Part shown: in pieces, positions 16,281 to 23,096 of the stretch
Numbering within the stretch: position 1 is the first letter of the stretch
Layout: every line of letters starts with the position of its first letter
DNA from: a virus
DNA: 64,000 nucleotides
Virus record (IMG/VR): IMGVR_UViG_3300023196_003068
Coordinates: 1-64,000 of that record
Strand: one strand, 5' to 3'
Notes under the pieces: generated by a model
Databases searched by the model: none
Seen by the model: only the letters and a program-made list of their open reading frames with translations
Told to the model about the DNA's origin: nothing
Program-made: the position numbers and the translations under genes

Positions 16281-17695
16281 ACAGACCCAATTATTACAAA
16301 TATTGTACAGAAGAATTCTTACGAAATGTAGAATTACCAAAGAAAACAAAATCATACACGCCAATTACACATGGCGAGATAATAGATAAAGTTAACGCAG
16401 AACTAAGTAATGCCGGCTTTATTATAGAGAAAAGCGAATACATATATACCTATGACGGTAAAATTGTAGTATCAAAAATATATATTAAATCAGATAAAGA
16501 TCCAGAAATGGGAATGCTATTTTCCTGGGCTAATTCATACAACAAAATGGTTAAATTTAGTTGTGGAATTGGAGCATTTATATACGAAAATAAAGCATCA
16601 TTCTTTGGAACTGAAGGATTATCCTGGAATAGAAAACATACAGGTACCGCTAATCAAGAGGCGTTTACTATTATTGAACAAATAGTTGATAATGCGGATG
16701 CACACTTTACCAAAATTATTGAAGAAAGAGATCAAATGAAAAGGAATCCCATGTCTATTGAACTATATGGACAATTGATGGGAGCTTTATATTTTGAACA
16801 TGAAATACTAACGTCATCACAAGTATCGTTTACTAATCATGAATATAAAGACAAAAAATCCACAGCTACTGATAAAGAAAACCTTTGGGGCTTATATAAA
16901 TTATTAATGTTTGGAATGGAAGCTGCAATTATTGCTAAATGGCAAACATCTCAGCAAAAGTTACATCATTTAATAATGACTGAATATGCCATTGCTACAG
17001 ACGATTATTTATCAATTGCAGTAGGTACAACAGCACAATCAGACAATCCAATGCCAACGATTGGAGAAAATGCTGGAATAAATAAGGAAGCTCCTTTACA
17101 ACCAGGAGAACTTAGAGAAACCGATCCTCCCGAAGTAATACCTGCAGTATTTGTAGATAACAACGATGATAAAATAACAGCTGTAGAAGAAGGTTTAGAC
17201 CATTATACGGGAGATGAAGATCCATTCAAGGATGAATTAAAAGTAGCTGAAGTTGACTTTGAAGATGATGGCAGACCAGTAGCTACACCTGAGATACCTG
17301 TAGGTGATACTCCAGAAATTACAGGGGTACCTGACGGAAATGTGTTATCTGATACAGAAGAAGACATAAATATATTAACTGTAAATGAACATCTAACACA
17401 TGTGCCAGATTCTGAATTAGAGAACCTATTTCCGGAAGATGATGAAAAAGAAGCTTTATTAGATGCAGCTGCAGCTATTAAAGATCCAGTTCCAATCATT
17501 GATCCGGTAAAAGAAACAGAAAGTTTCTTAGATATTAAGGAGCATGATGTTCCAAAAGAAGTATCTAAAGAAGATACGGCAATAGAAAAGAAAATGAAAA
17601 CATTATTTGGCTCAGTTCAACCATATACAATAGAAGAGAACGATACTCAAATAAACGTCATTTTAAACGAAACAAAAGAATGTTTCTTTGTTTGA
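16277..17695 (+). CDS. DUF932-like protein with acidic C-terminal tail
   Basis: A 472-aa protein. Residues 1-255 resemble the phage/plasmid DUF932 family, with an FSWANSYNKM block followed by FSCGIGAFIYEN, a pattern like the family's N-S-Y-D then G-x-G-x-F segment. The function of DUF932 proteins is not established. From about residue 260 to the end the chain is acidic, low-complexity and probably disordered, and includes GDEDPFKDE, which recalls the EDPF repeats at the end of the SSB-like protein. This tail could bind the same partners. The gene is the last coding sequence before the non-coding RNA region at 17696. Confidence 0.55.
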   Translation: MNRPNYYKYCTEEFLRNVELPKKTKSYTPITHGEIIDKVNAELSNAGFIIEKSEYIYTYDGKIVVSKIYIKSDKDPEMGMLFSWANSYNKMVKFSCGIGAFIYENKASFFGTEGLSWNRKHTGTANQEAFTIIEQIVDNADAHFTKIIEERDQMKRNPMSIELYGQLMGALYFEHEILTSSQVSFTNHEYKDKKSTATDKENLWGLYKLLMFGMEAAIIAKWQTSQQKLHHLIMTEYAIATDDYLSIAVGTTAQSDNPMPTIGENAGINKEAPLQPGELRETDPPEVIPAVFVDNNDDKITAVEEGLDHYTGDEDPFKDELKVAEVDFEDDGRPVATPEIPVGDTPEITGVPDGNVLSDTEEDINILTVNEHLTHVPDSELENLFPEDDEKEALLDAAAAIKDPVPIIDPVKETESFLDIKEHDVPKEVSKEDTAIEKKMKTLFGSVQPYTIEENDTQINVILNETKECFFV

Positions 17696-17888
17696 GAAGG
17701 GGTAAGGTGTAAGGAGATAAAGCTCGTCATTGCGGAGACGAGGAAAATAATTTAATCATGCTATTAGTTATTGTCCTTCCCTAGTGTGAATAAGTAACTA
17801 TGTGCACAAACCTTTCCTTACGGTAAAGTACATTGAGGAATGATTAAAAACGCGGTGACTAGCCCCCTACCATAGTGGGGGCTTTTTT
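17696..17888 (+). ncRNA. Candidate structured non-coding RNA (unknown class)
   Basis: A 211-base gap between genes with dense self-complementarity. Hairpin CTCGTC (17723-17728) pairs with GACGAG (17737-17742). TTTAATCAT (17751-17759) pairs perfectly with ATGATTAAA (17840-17848), closing a domain that contains TAGTTA (17765-17770) with TAACTA (17795-17800). GTAAGGA (17709-17715) can pair with TCCTTAC (17815-17821), and AGGG+AAGG (17698-17701, 17704-17707) with CCTTCCCT (17775-17782), so two alternative folds exist. It ends in a strong terminator. I do not recognise an RNase P, tmRNA, 6S, ribozyme or intron signature. It could be a standalone RNA or a switchable leader of the gene at 17907. Confidence 0.6.
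17861..17888 (+). terminator. Strong rho-independent terminator of the ncRNA region
   Basis: AGCCCCC (17861-17867) pairs with GGGGGCT (17877-17883) around a nine-base loop, followed by a run of T to 17888. It ends the non-coding region and lies 19 bases before the next start codon, so it could also act as an attenuator for the accessory genes. Confidence 0.92.
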
Positions 17889-17906
17889 ATTATAAAATAC
17901 TTAACA

Positions 17907-18104
17907 ATGAGTAAAAAAAGATACGATGTAATATCACCAGACGGGATTCCAATTAGATATTTTAATTGGAAGACTAAAAAAGAAGCTCAACAAGGATTAC
18001 TTACTTGGATGGAGCGATATGAAACACAGGGTTATTATAGCTCTAATCAAGGAAGGATACCCTTAGATAAGTTAGAATCACAATGTAAAATTATAGAAAT
18101 TTAG
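17907..18104 (+). CDS. Small hypothetical protein
   Basis: A 65-aa basic protein beginning KKRYDVISPDGIPI and containing WKTKKEAQQGLLTWMERY. Such short proteins with a Y-D-V-x-S-x-D-G start are common in Bacteroidota and their phages, but I know of no function. It is the first gene after the terminator at 17861-17888 and is followed after one base by the DNA ligase gene, so the two are probably cotranscribed. Confidence 0.6.
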   Translation: MSKKRYDVISPDGIPIRYFNWKTKKEAQQGLLTWMERYETQGYYSSNQGRIPLDKLESQCKIIEI

Positions 18105-18105
18105 T

Positions 18106-19182
18106 ATGACACAAGAATCAATTACATTATCGTACCAGCAGGGTACGTCAGACAAAGTGTATAACGCAGAATTAACAAAACAACCAGAAGGTTGGGTAGT
18201 CAATTTTGCATATGGAAGGAGAGGTAACTCCTTAAATACAGGAACAAAAACCAAAGAACCAGTTACATATGAAGTAGCTAAAAAGACTTATGATAAATTA
18301 GTAAAATCCAAGACAGCTAAAGGATATAAAACTAATGGAGCCAATGGGTCTTCCATAAGCGTAATTACAGATAAAGAAGATAGCGGAATCTATCCTCAAT
18401 TATTAAATGAAATTACAGAAGAACAAGCAATGCTTTTTATTAACGATCCTAACTATTGTATGCAGGAAAAATTTGATGGCAAACGTAGGTTGATTATCAA
18501 AAATAAAGATAACTCAATACAGGGTATTAATAAAAAAGGAATAGTTATAGCCTTAACAAAAGAAATAGAAGATATTTCTAAAGGGGTTAATGGTCCATAT
18601 ATCATAGACGGAGAAGATATGGGAGATGTAATAATGTTATTTGACAACATAACTAATCCTGATGAAGCTTATATGCATAGATATCATAAACTATCTAAAC
18701 TAATAGGCTCTCCAACCAATAATATACCACTCAAAGTAGTAACAACAGCTTGGGATAAAAATGCCAAGCTCAACACTTTTTGTCGATTAAAACAAGAAAG
18801 AGCTGAAGGAGTTGTATTTAAACATATCTCAGCATTTTACTCAGCCGGAAGACCAGCATCGGGAGGTAGTCAATACAAGTGCAAATTCTATGAGACAGCA
18901 TCATGTATAGTAGAAAGCATAAGTTCTGTCAAGAACTCTATAGGACTAAAGGTTTATGATGATTCACATCCTGTATCATTAGTAGGAGTTCCTGTAGGAA
19001 ATACAACACTTTATCCTAATTCTCCTAAAGTTAAAATTGGAGATATAGTAGAAATAAAGTATCTATACTATAATGAAGGAGGTTCTTTGTACCAACCGGT
19101 ACTGCTTGCTGTAAGAGATGATGTGGATACAGATGAGTGTCTATTATCTAAACTTAAAAGAAAGAAAGATGAAACTCCTTAA
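18106..19182 (+). CDS. ATP-dependent DNA ligase with N-terminal WGR domain
   Basis: A 358-aa fusion. Residues 1-85 are a WGR-like domain (FAYGRRGNSLNTGTK), a fold known in PARPs and some bacterial proteins for binding DNA ends. The ligase part follows: the adenylation motif EKFDGKRR with Lys122, a DGEDMG segment near residue 167, EGVVFKH near 234 (motif IV) and YKCKFYETASCIV near 258-270 (motif V). It would seal nicks using ATP, and the WGR domain may direct it to broken ends. There is no separate BRCT or N-terminal DNA-binding domain. It overlaps the next gene by 14 bases. Confidence 0.82.
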   Translation: MTQESITLSYQQGTSDKVYNAELTKQPEGWVVNFAYGRRGNSLNTGTKTKEPVTYEVAKKTYDKLVKSKTAKGYKTNGANGSSISVITDKEDSGIYPQLLNEITEEQAMLFINDPNYCMQEKFDGKRRLIIKNKDNSIQGINKKGIVIALTKEIEDISKGVNGPYIIDGEDMGDVIMLFDNITNPDEAYMHRYHKLSKLIGSPTNNIPLKVVTTAWDKNAKLNTFCRLKQERAEGVVFKHISAFYSAGRPASGGSQYKCKFYETASCIVESISSVKNSIGLKVYDDSHPVSLVGVPVGNTTLYPNSPKVKIGDIVEIKYLYYNEGGSLYQPVLLAVRDDVDTDECLLSKLKRKKDETP

Positions 19183-19822
19183 AAACAAATGGGAAATAAA
19201 ACCTCTGCTTCTTAATGAAGCAAGAGGTTTTGTAGAAGAACATCACTATGCTCATGGATGTGGTAAAGTTGCTACAGAATGCTATGGGCTATATTTTAAA
19301 GGAGATCCTTATACGTTACATGGTGTAGCTATATGGAATCCTCCAGCTTATGGAGCAGCCATTAAAGCTCACAATGATTTTGCAAATGTACTTTCATTGA
19401 CCAGGTTCTGCTTAGTTGATGAACGTCCTGAAAATGCTGGTTCATTCTTAATAAGTAATAGTGTATCAAGAGTTCAACGTAGATACCATACCTTATTAAC
19501 TTATGCAGACACAGCTCTTAATCATAATGGAGGGCTGTATAGAGCATCTAATTGGAGTTATGATGGATTAACTAACCCTGCCCCTAGATGGTGGGATCCT
19601 GTAGAAGAACGATTAGTATCTCAAAAACGTGGACCTAAGACATATAACAAACAAGAAATGTTAGATATGGGTAACGAGTATCTTGGTAAATTCCAGATGC
19701 ATAAGTATCTGTATCCACGCTTTGGTCAAAGAAAGAATATAACTATAACACCAAAATCAATGGAACTTGATTTTATTCAAACAGAATTAACATTCACTAA
19801 AGACGGTAAATTAAGAAAGTAA
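19169..19822 (+). CDS. Mom-like GNAT protein (putative DNA-modification enzyme)
   Basis: A 217-aa protein of the phage GNAT-fold group that includes Mom of phage Mu, which modifies adenine in DNA and protects it from restriction. Supporting segments are the N-terminal EEHHYAHG, a strand reading GLYFKG then GVAIWNPPAYG, LSLTRFCLVDERPENAGSFL, and RYHTLLTYADTALNHNG with GLYRASNW, the layout seen in Mom-like proteins. The ATG at 19169 is used; an in-frame ATG at 19118 would lie deeper in the ligase gene. The substrate and product are not provable from sequence, and another GNAT role is possible. Confidence 0.65.
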   Translation: MKLLKNKWEIKPLLLNEARGFVEEHHYAHGCGKVATECYGLYFKGDPYTLHGVAIWNPPAYGAAIKAHNDFANVLSLTRFCLVDERPENAGSFLISNSVSRVQRRYHTLLTYADTALNHNGGLYRASNWSYDGLTNPAPRWWDPVEERLVSQKRGPKTYNKQEMLDMGNEYLGKFQMHKYLYPRFGQRKNITITPKSMELDFIQTELTFTKDGKLRK

Positions 19823-19824
19823 AC

Positions 19825-19998
19825 ATGAAAGAGTCTATTATAAATAAAGAAGGAAAAAAATTAATTGGTGCAACAGCAGTTGCTGATATGATTAAAACCG
19901 TAGTCAACTCATTAAAGGAGGGGCAAAAAGAAGAATACTTAAAAACAATAGTTTCAGAATTAAAAAAAGAATATGGCAGTAGATTTAAGATGTCCTGA
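19825..19998 (+). CDS. Small hypothetical protein
   Basis: A 57-aa lysine-rich helical protein starting two bases after the Mom-like gene stop and ending at TGA 19996-19998. Its sequence opens MKESIINKEGKKLIG, which suggests a single amphipathic helix. No family is recognised. It overlaps the start of the zinc-ribbon gene at 19973 by 26 bases. Confidence 0.5.
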   Translation: MKESIINKEGKKLIGATAVADMIKTVVNSLKEGQKEEYLKTIVSELKKEYGSRFKMS

Positions 19999-20113
19999 TT
20001 GTGCAGACAATTTAGGAAAAGACGTAGAGAACCCTAACCCCGCATATTGTGGAAATTGTGGTGAAGATAATATTAAAAATCCTAGAGGATATAAAGAAGA
20101 AGAAGATGAGTAG
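19973..20113 (+). CDS. Small zinc-ribbon-like protein
   Basis: A 46-aa protein with two Cys pairs, CPDC near the start and CGNC about 20 residues later, which would bind one zinc in a ribbon-like fold. The rest is acidic at the end (KEEEDE). Such mini zinc-ribbons often act as nucleic-acid or protein adaptors; no specific family is recognised. It lies in a run of tightly packed small accessory genes and overlaps the next one by eight bases (20106-20113). Confidence 0.55.
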   Translation: MAVDLRCPDCADNLGKDVENPNPAYCGNCGEDNIKNPRGYKEEEDE

Positions 20114-20330
20114 AATACTAATAGAATACTTACCACCCATATCAGAAAAAGGTATGGAAATAATACAAGAAAACATAAGCCCATCTATGACAAGCTCAGA
20201 TGGAGAATCTAATCAATACGATTTAGATATTGTCCTAAAAGATATAGGACACGAATTACCACACAATGATAAGGAATACCTTGGGGGTATTCATAATGAA
20301 GACGTACCAGTAGAATATATAGAAATGTAA
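20106..20330 (+). CDS. Small hypothetical protein
   Basis: A 74-aa acidic protein starting at ATG 20106, which overlaps the zinc-ribbon gene by eight bases; a longer reading from 20049 would overlap it much more. It contains YLPPISEKGMEIIQ and a Ser-rich middle. No motif points to a function. Confidence 0.5.
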   Translation: MSRILIEYLPPISEKGMEIIQENISPSMTSSDGESNQYDLDIVLKDIGHELPHNDKEYLGGIHNEDVPVEYIEM

Positions 20331-20331
20331 T

Positions 20332-20637
20332 ATGAAACTAACAAAGATAAAAGATACCGGAGTATACAATGGCCACAGCAATGGAGCCAAAATACAAGAA
20401 ATAATTCTAAAGAATGAAGACAAAGTTAAGTATAAGATATATATTAACTCTGAATCATTTGTTAGACAATCCTATGGAAGATTATCTAAATGGGATGATG
20501 AGAAAGGATGGAATGTAATAACGACTATTAATCCTAAAACAGATTACAACATTGATATTTCCTATGGAAATGGACATAGAACGGATGCCTTTGAACCTAT
20601 AATAAAAGACTTCAAAGAAATGATTAAACACTTCTAA
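20332..20637 (+). CDS. Hypothetical protein
   Basis: A 101-aa protein, probably beta-rich, with KYKIYINSESFVRQS followed by GRLSKWDDEKGWNVI. The shape suggests a small beta-sheet domain, possibly distantly like the neighbouring WGR proteins, but no family is recognised. It sits one base after the previous stop in the accessory run. Confidence 0.55.
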   Translation: MKLTKIKDTGVYNGHSNGAKIQEIILKNEDKVKYKIYINSESFVRQSYGRLSKWDDEKGWNVITTINPKTDYNIDISYGNGHRTDAFEPIIKDFKEMIKHF

Positions 20638-20639
20638 CT

Positions 20640-20825
20640 ATGAAAAAAACTTTAACATATAGAGTTACGTATTACGACAACCAAGGAAATATAAGTCTAT
20701 GGGGATACCATACAGATGAAGGTTTTAAAAAATCTATTGAAAAACATAATCAAGATTTTAAAAAAGGTGAAGATACACTTCTTACAAAAGATGATTTTGA
20801 ATTTGAACCTTTTACAATAGACTAA
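20640..20825 (+). CDS. Small hypothetical protein
   Basis: A 61-aa protein, mostly charged, with a beta-like start (TLTYRVTYYDNQGN) and an acidic C-terminus. It begins two bases after the previous stop and ends two bases before the next start, so it is clearly part of the same transcript. No family is recognised. Confidence 0.5.
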   Translation: MKKTLTYRVTYYDNQGNISLWGYHTDEGFKKSIEKHNQDFKKGEDTLLTKDDFEFEPFTID

Positions 20826-20827
20826 CT

Positions 20828-20986
20828 ATGAAAGAAGCCAATTGTGTAATATGTAGAAAGAAAATAGAAGGTATCGGAAACAACGCAATGCCCTTTAAAA
20901 GGGGCGTGTGTTGTGATAAATGCAACCTTACCAAGGTCATACCTAAAAGAATGGAACAAACAAAGATTACTATCATCAAACCATAA
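20828..20986 (+). CDS. Small Cys-rich zinc-binding protein
   Basis: A 52-aa protein with CVIC near the start and a second cluster, CCDKC, about 20 residues later. The sequence GNNAMPF followed by RGVCCDKCN matches a small zinc-binding protein that recurs in many Bacteroidota and other phages. Four cysteines would bind one zinc. The role is unknown, though such proteins are often called host- or nucleic-acid-contacting factors. Confidence 0.62.
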   Translation: MKEANCVICRKKIEGIGNNAMPFKRGVCCDKCNLTKVIPKRMEQTKITIIKP

Positions 20987-20990
20987 CAAC

Positions 20991-21584
20991 ATGAAAAACA
21001 AAATCCAACAAGTAACACAGCAAGAGTATCAATTATTAGAAATAAAAGCAGCATCTGAATTAGAGTTAGACCTCAAAAACATCAAATACTTTGCAGGACA
21101 CGATGGAATGCAAGGAATTAATGCTGACCTATACCATCAGGGTAAAAAGTTTGCTCACGCTTATGACGATGCATATGGAGGAGAAATGGACATATCTCCA
21201 ATAGACAGAGAATCGCGTTCAGTCATAGATTTAATAAATGCCAAACTAAATGGATATCCAGAGTATGAGTATATATTTGAACAAAGTAATGGAAAACCAG
21301 TTGGCGGTGATCCATTTACTATGAATTCTAAAATATCCTTACGCGGAATCGTAGATGCTCTTGCTTACAAAAAAGCAAAAGATAAGACAGACAGAAAAGG
21401 TATTGTATATCTAGAAAAAAATGAAGAATATACTATATCCTGGGGATCCAGCCTTAAAAAGTTCATTCAGAAATATCCCACAAAATCAATTCCAACGATA
21501 CAAAAAAAGTATGATGATTTAAAGTCAAAAAATCATACTATTTTAAATACAGAGTATCTAGCTGAAATAGGAATTAAAATATGA
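20991..21584 (+). CDS. Hypothetical protein
   Basis: A 197-aa protein of no recognised family. The ATG at 20991 follows the zinc-binding gene by four bases, whereas an earlier in-frame ATG would overlap it by about 70 bases. Its middle (HDGMQGINADLYHQGKKFA, then AYDDAYGGEMD) and the later GKPVGGDPF show no catalytic motif I know. It overlaps the next gene by four bases. Confidence 0.55.
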   Translation: MKNKIQQVTQQEYQLLEIKAASELELDLKNIKYFAGHDGMQGINADLYHQGKKFAHAYDDAYGGEMDISPIDRESRSVIDLINAKLNGYPEYEYIFEQSNGKPVGGDPFTMNSKISLRGIVDALAYKKAKDKTDRKGIVYLEKNEEYTISWGSSLKKFIQKYPTKSIPTIQKKYDDLKSKNHTILNTEYLAEIGIKI

Positions 21585-21784
21585 CAAGCGAAGAATTTAT
21601 GAAGAAAGTCCTCATGGAGTGTAATAAACGTTCCATGATGACTTATTCATTTAAAGACAAAGAATATAGCAAGTTTAGAAATTGGTTCTTTAGATATGCA
21701 AAAAAACATATGGGCTGGAATAAATGGAAGGCCCGAACAGAGTTTGAACAATTTGCGAAAGCATTTAAAATAACTATTAAATGA
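21581..21784 (+). CDS. Small basic hypothetical protein
   Basis: A 67-aa basic protein rich in aromatic residues (FRNWFFRYAKKHMGW). It overlaps its neighbours by ATGA at both ends (21581-21584 and 21781-21784). Its size and charge suggest a nucleic-acid-binding helix bundle, but no family is recognised. Confidence 0.5.
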   Translation: MTSEEFMKKVLMECNKRSMMTYSFKDKEYSKFRNWFFRYAKKHMGWNKWKARTEFEQFAKAFKITIK

Positions 21785-22080
21785 AGCTTATAGAGTTTTT
21801 AACAGAAGATGAGATACATATAATCAATCATCAGATACTTGAAGGAGAATCAATGCGGCACATTAGTAATGCATATCCAAAACTTACTGAAATAAAACGA
21901 GCTGTATTGTGGAATCATATGCGATTAATAAGATTCCCTCCACCAACAAAAATACTTGGTTATAAAAACGAACCATATCAAGATGAGGACCAAATTGGCA
22001 AAATGCCAAAATATACTTGGGAGTCATTATCTAAAGAAGAAAAAGAATTTTATTATATAAACCCCCAAACAAAATGGTAG
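21781..22080 (+). CDS. Possible helix-turn-helix protein
   Basis: A 99-aa protein whose first half (LTEDEIHIINHQILEG, then SMRHISNAYPKLTEIKRA) has the look of a helix-turn-helix: two short helices separated by a GESMRHI turn. If so it would bind DNA and could regulate this accessory operon. The second half is acidic and unassigned. The call is weak. It overlaps its downstream neighbour by seven bases. Confidence 0.45.
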   Translation: MKLIEFLTEDEIHIINHQILEGESMRHISNAYPKLTEIKRAVLWNHMRLIRFPPPTKILGYKNEPYQDEDQIGKMPKYTWESLSKEEKEFYYINPQTKW

Positions 22081-22532
22081 GAAAACAAATAAGTAAAACA
22101 CATTTAGAATATGTAGGCGGAAATTCATTCAAAGAATACAATGTTATAGTGACAAAGACCTCTAAAATTAATGGCCACTTCTATTATAACGTATATGGGC
22201 TTTATGGCCGTATTGGAAACAACTTAGTTGAAGTTGAAAAAGCATCCGGTGTGAATAATTTACACGCACTAAGAGTTGCAGATGATCTTGTAAATTCTAA
22301 AACAAAGAAGGGATATTCTATTATAACAGAAGATTCTGTGTCTAAATTCGATAAGGACTATGTTGAAGAATTAACACAAAGAGCTGCAACATTAACTGCT
22401 GAAGGACAACTTGAGAGAAATCACTATTCAAACCTTAAATCAATGCTTACTTCACCAGACGAAGAAACATTAATAATGGCAGAAAAGATAATCATTGAAA
22501 ACGAAGAGAATACTGTCGCTAACTCTAATTAA
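22074..22532 (+). CDS. WGR-domain-like protein
   Basis: A 152-aa protein whose residues 8-80 resemble a WGR domain: a first strand THLEYVGGNSFKEYNVIV, a YYNVYGLYGRIGN segment and KTKKGYSI later, the same order as in the N-terminal part of the DNA ligase at 18106. The WGR fold binds DNA or RNA ends. The C-terminal half is helical and acidic. It may modulate repair or ligation with the WGR-ligase of the same module; this link is inference. Confidence 0.6.
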   Translation: MVGKQISKTHLEYVGGNSFKEYNVIVTKTSKINGHFYYNVYGLYGRIGNNLVEVEKASGVNNLHALRVADDLVNSKTKKGYSIITEDSVSKFDKDYVEELTQRAATLTAEGQLERNHYSNLKSMLTSPDEETLIMAEKIIIENEENTVANSN

Positions 22533-22538
22533 CATATT

Positions 22539-23096
22539 ATGACTAAATCCAAAATACTAGAAGAATTCACAAAGCACAGGCACGATCATAAAAGCTATGT
22601 GTTTTTATATCCCTTACTACAATTACCAAAAACAATTCTCAAACCTCTAAATACATTTCTATACTTAAATAAAAAGGAAGTGTATAAATATAAATATCTA
22701 TTTGCATTATATCACGAATCATTAGAAAAGATAGAAGAAGCTATGCATATTATAGAGGACAATAACTTTTTTGATTTTAAACTAACAGATAGAGATGGTT
22801 ATATTATAGTTGTATTTATGCTAGAAAACCACTCTATCTATTTTGACAAAATCATGAAAGGAGAATATTCAAAATTAGAGCCTCTTGAAAAGTTATTATT
22901 AAATCAAGCGGGACACCCAATAGCGGCAATAGGTACAAACCCACAACACTTCTATAGGGATTATGCAGACGATATGGACATATCCGAAAGCGACATAGCA
23001 GAAGGGGCTAACTTAATAAACCCTCCTAATATGACTACTGAAATTTTACAAGTAGATAAAAAAGTAATGTCTGACTTTTATAAATACACTAATTAG
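22539..23096 (+). CDS. Hypothetical protein, last gene of the + strand module
   Basis: A 185-aa protein, mostly helical, with a KSYVFLYPLLQLPK start and an acidic region (DDMDISESDIAEG) near the end. No family is recognised. Its TAG stop at 23094-23096 overlaps the TAA stop of the giant minus-strand gene by two bases, so the two transcription units run into each other without an intervening terminator. Confidence 0.6.
   Translation: MTKSKILEEFTKHRHDHKSYVFLYPLLQLPKTILKPLNTFLYLNKKEVYKYKYLFALYHESLEKIEEAMHIIEDNNFFDFKLTDRDGYIIVVFMLENHSIYFDKIMKGEYSKLEPLEKLLLNQAGHPIAAIGTNPQHFYRDYADDMDISESDIAEGANLINPPNMTTEILQVDKKVMSDFYKYTN

Noticed and set aside
17696-17888. tRNA, tmRNA or RNase P RNA in the non-coding region
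   Set aside because: No T-arm, CCA end, tag-coding frame or the conserved RNase P core sequences could be found by eye.
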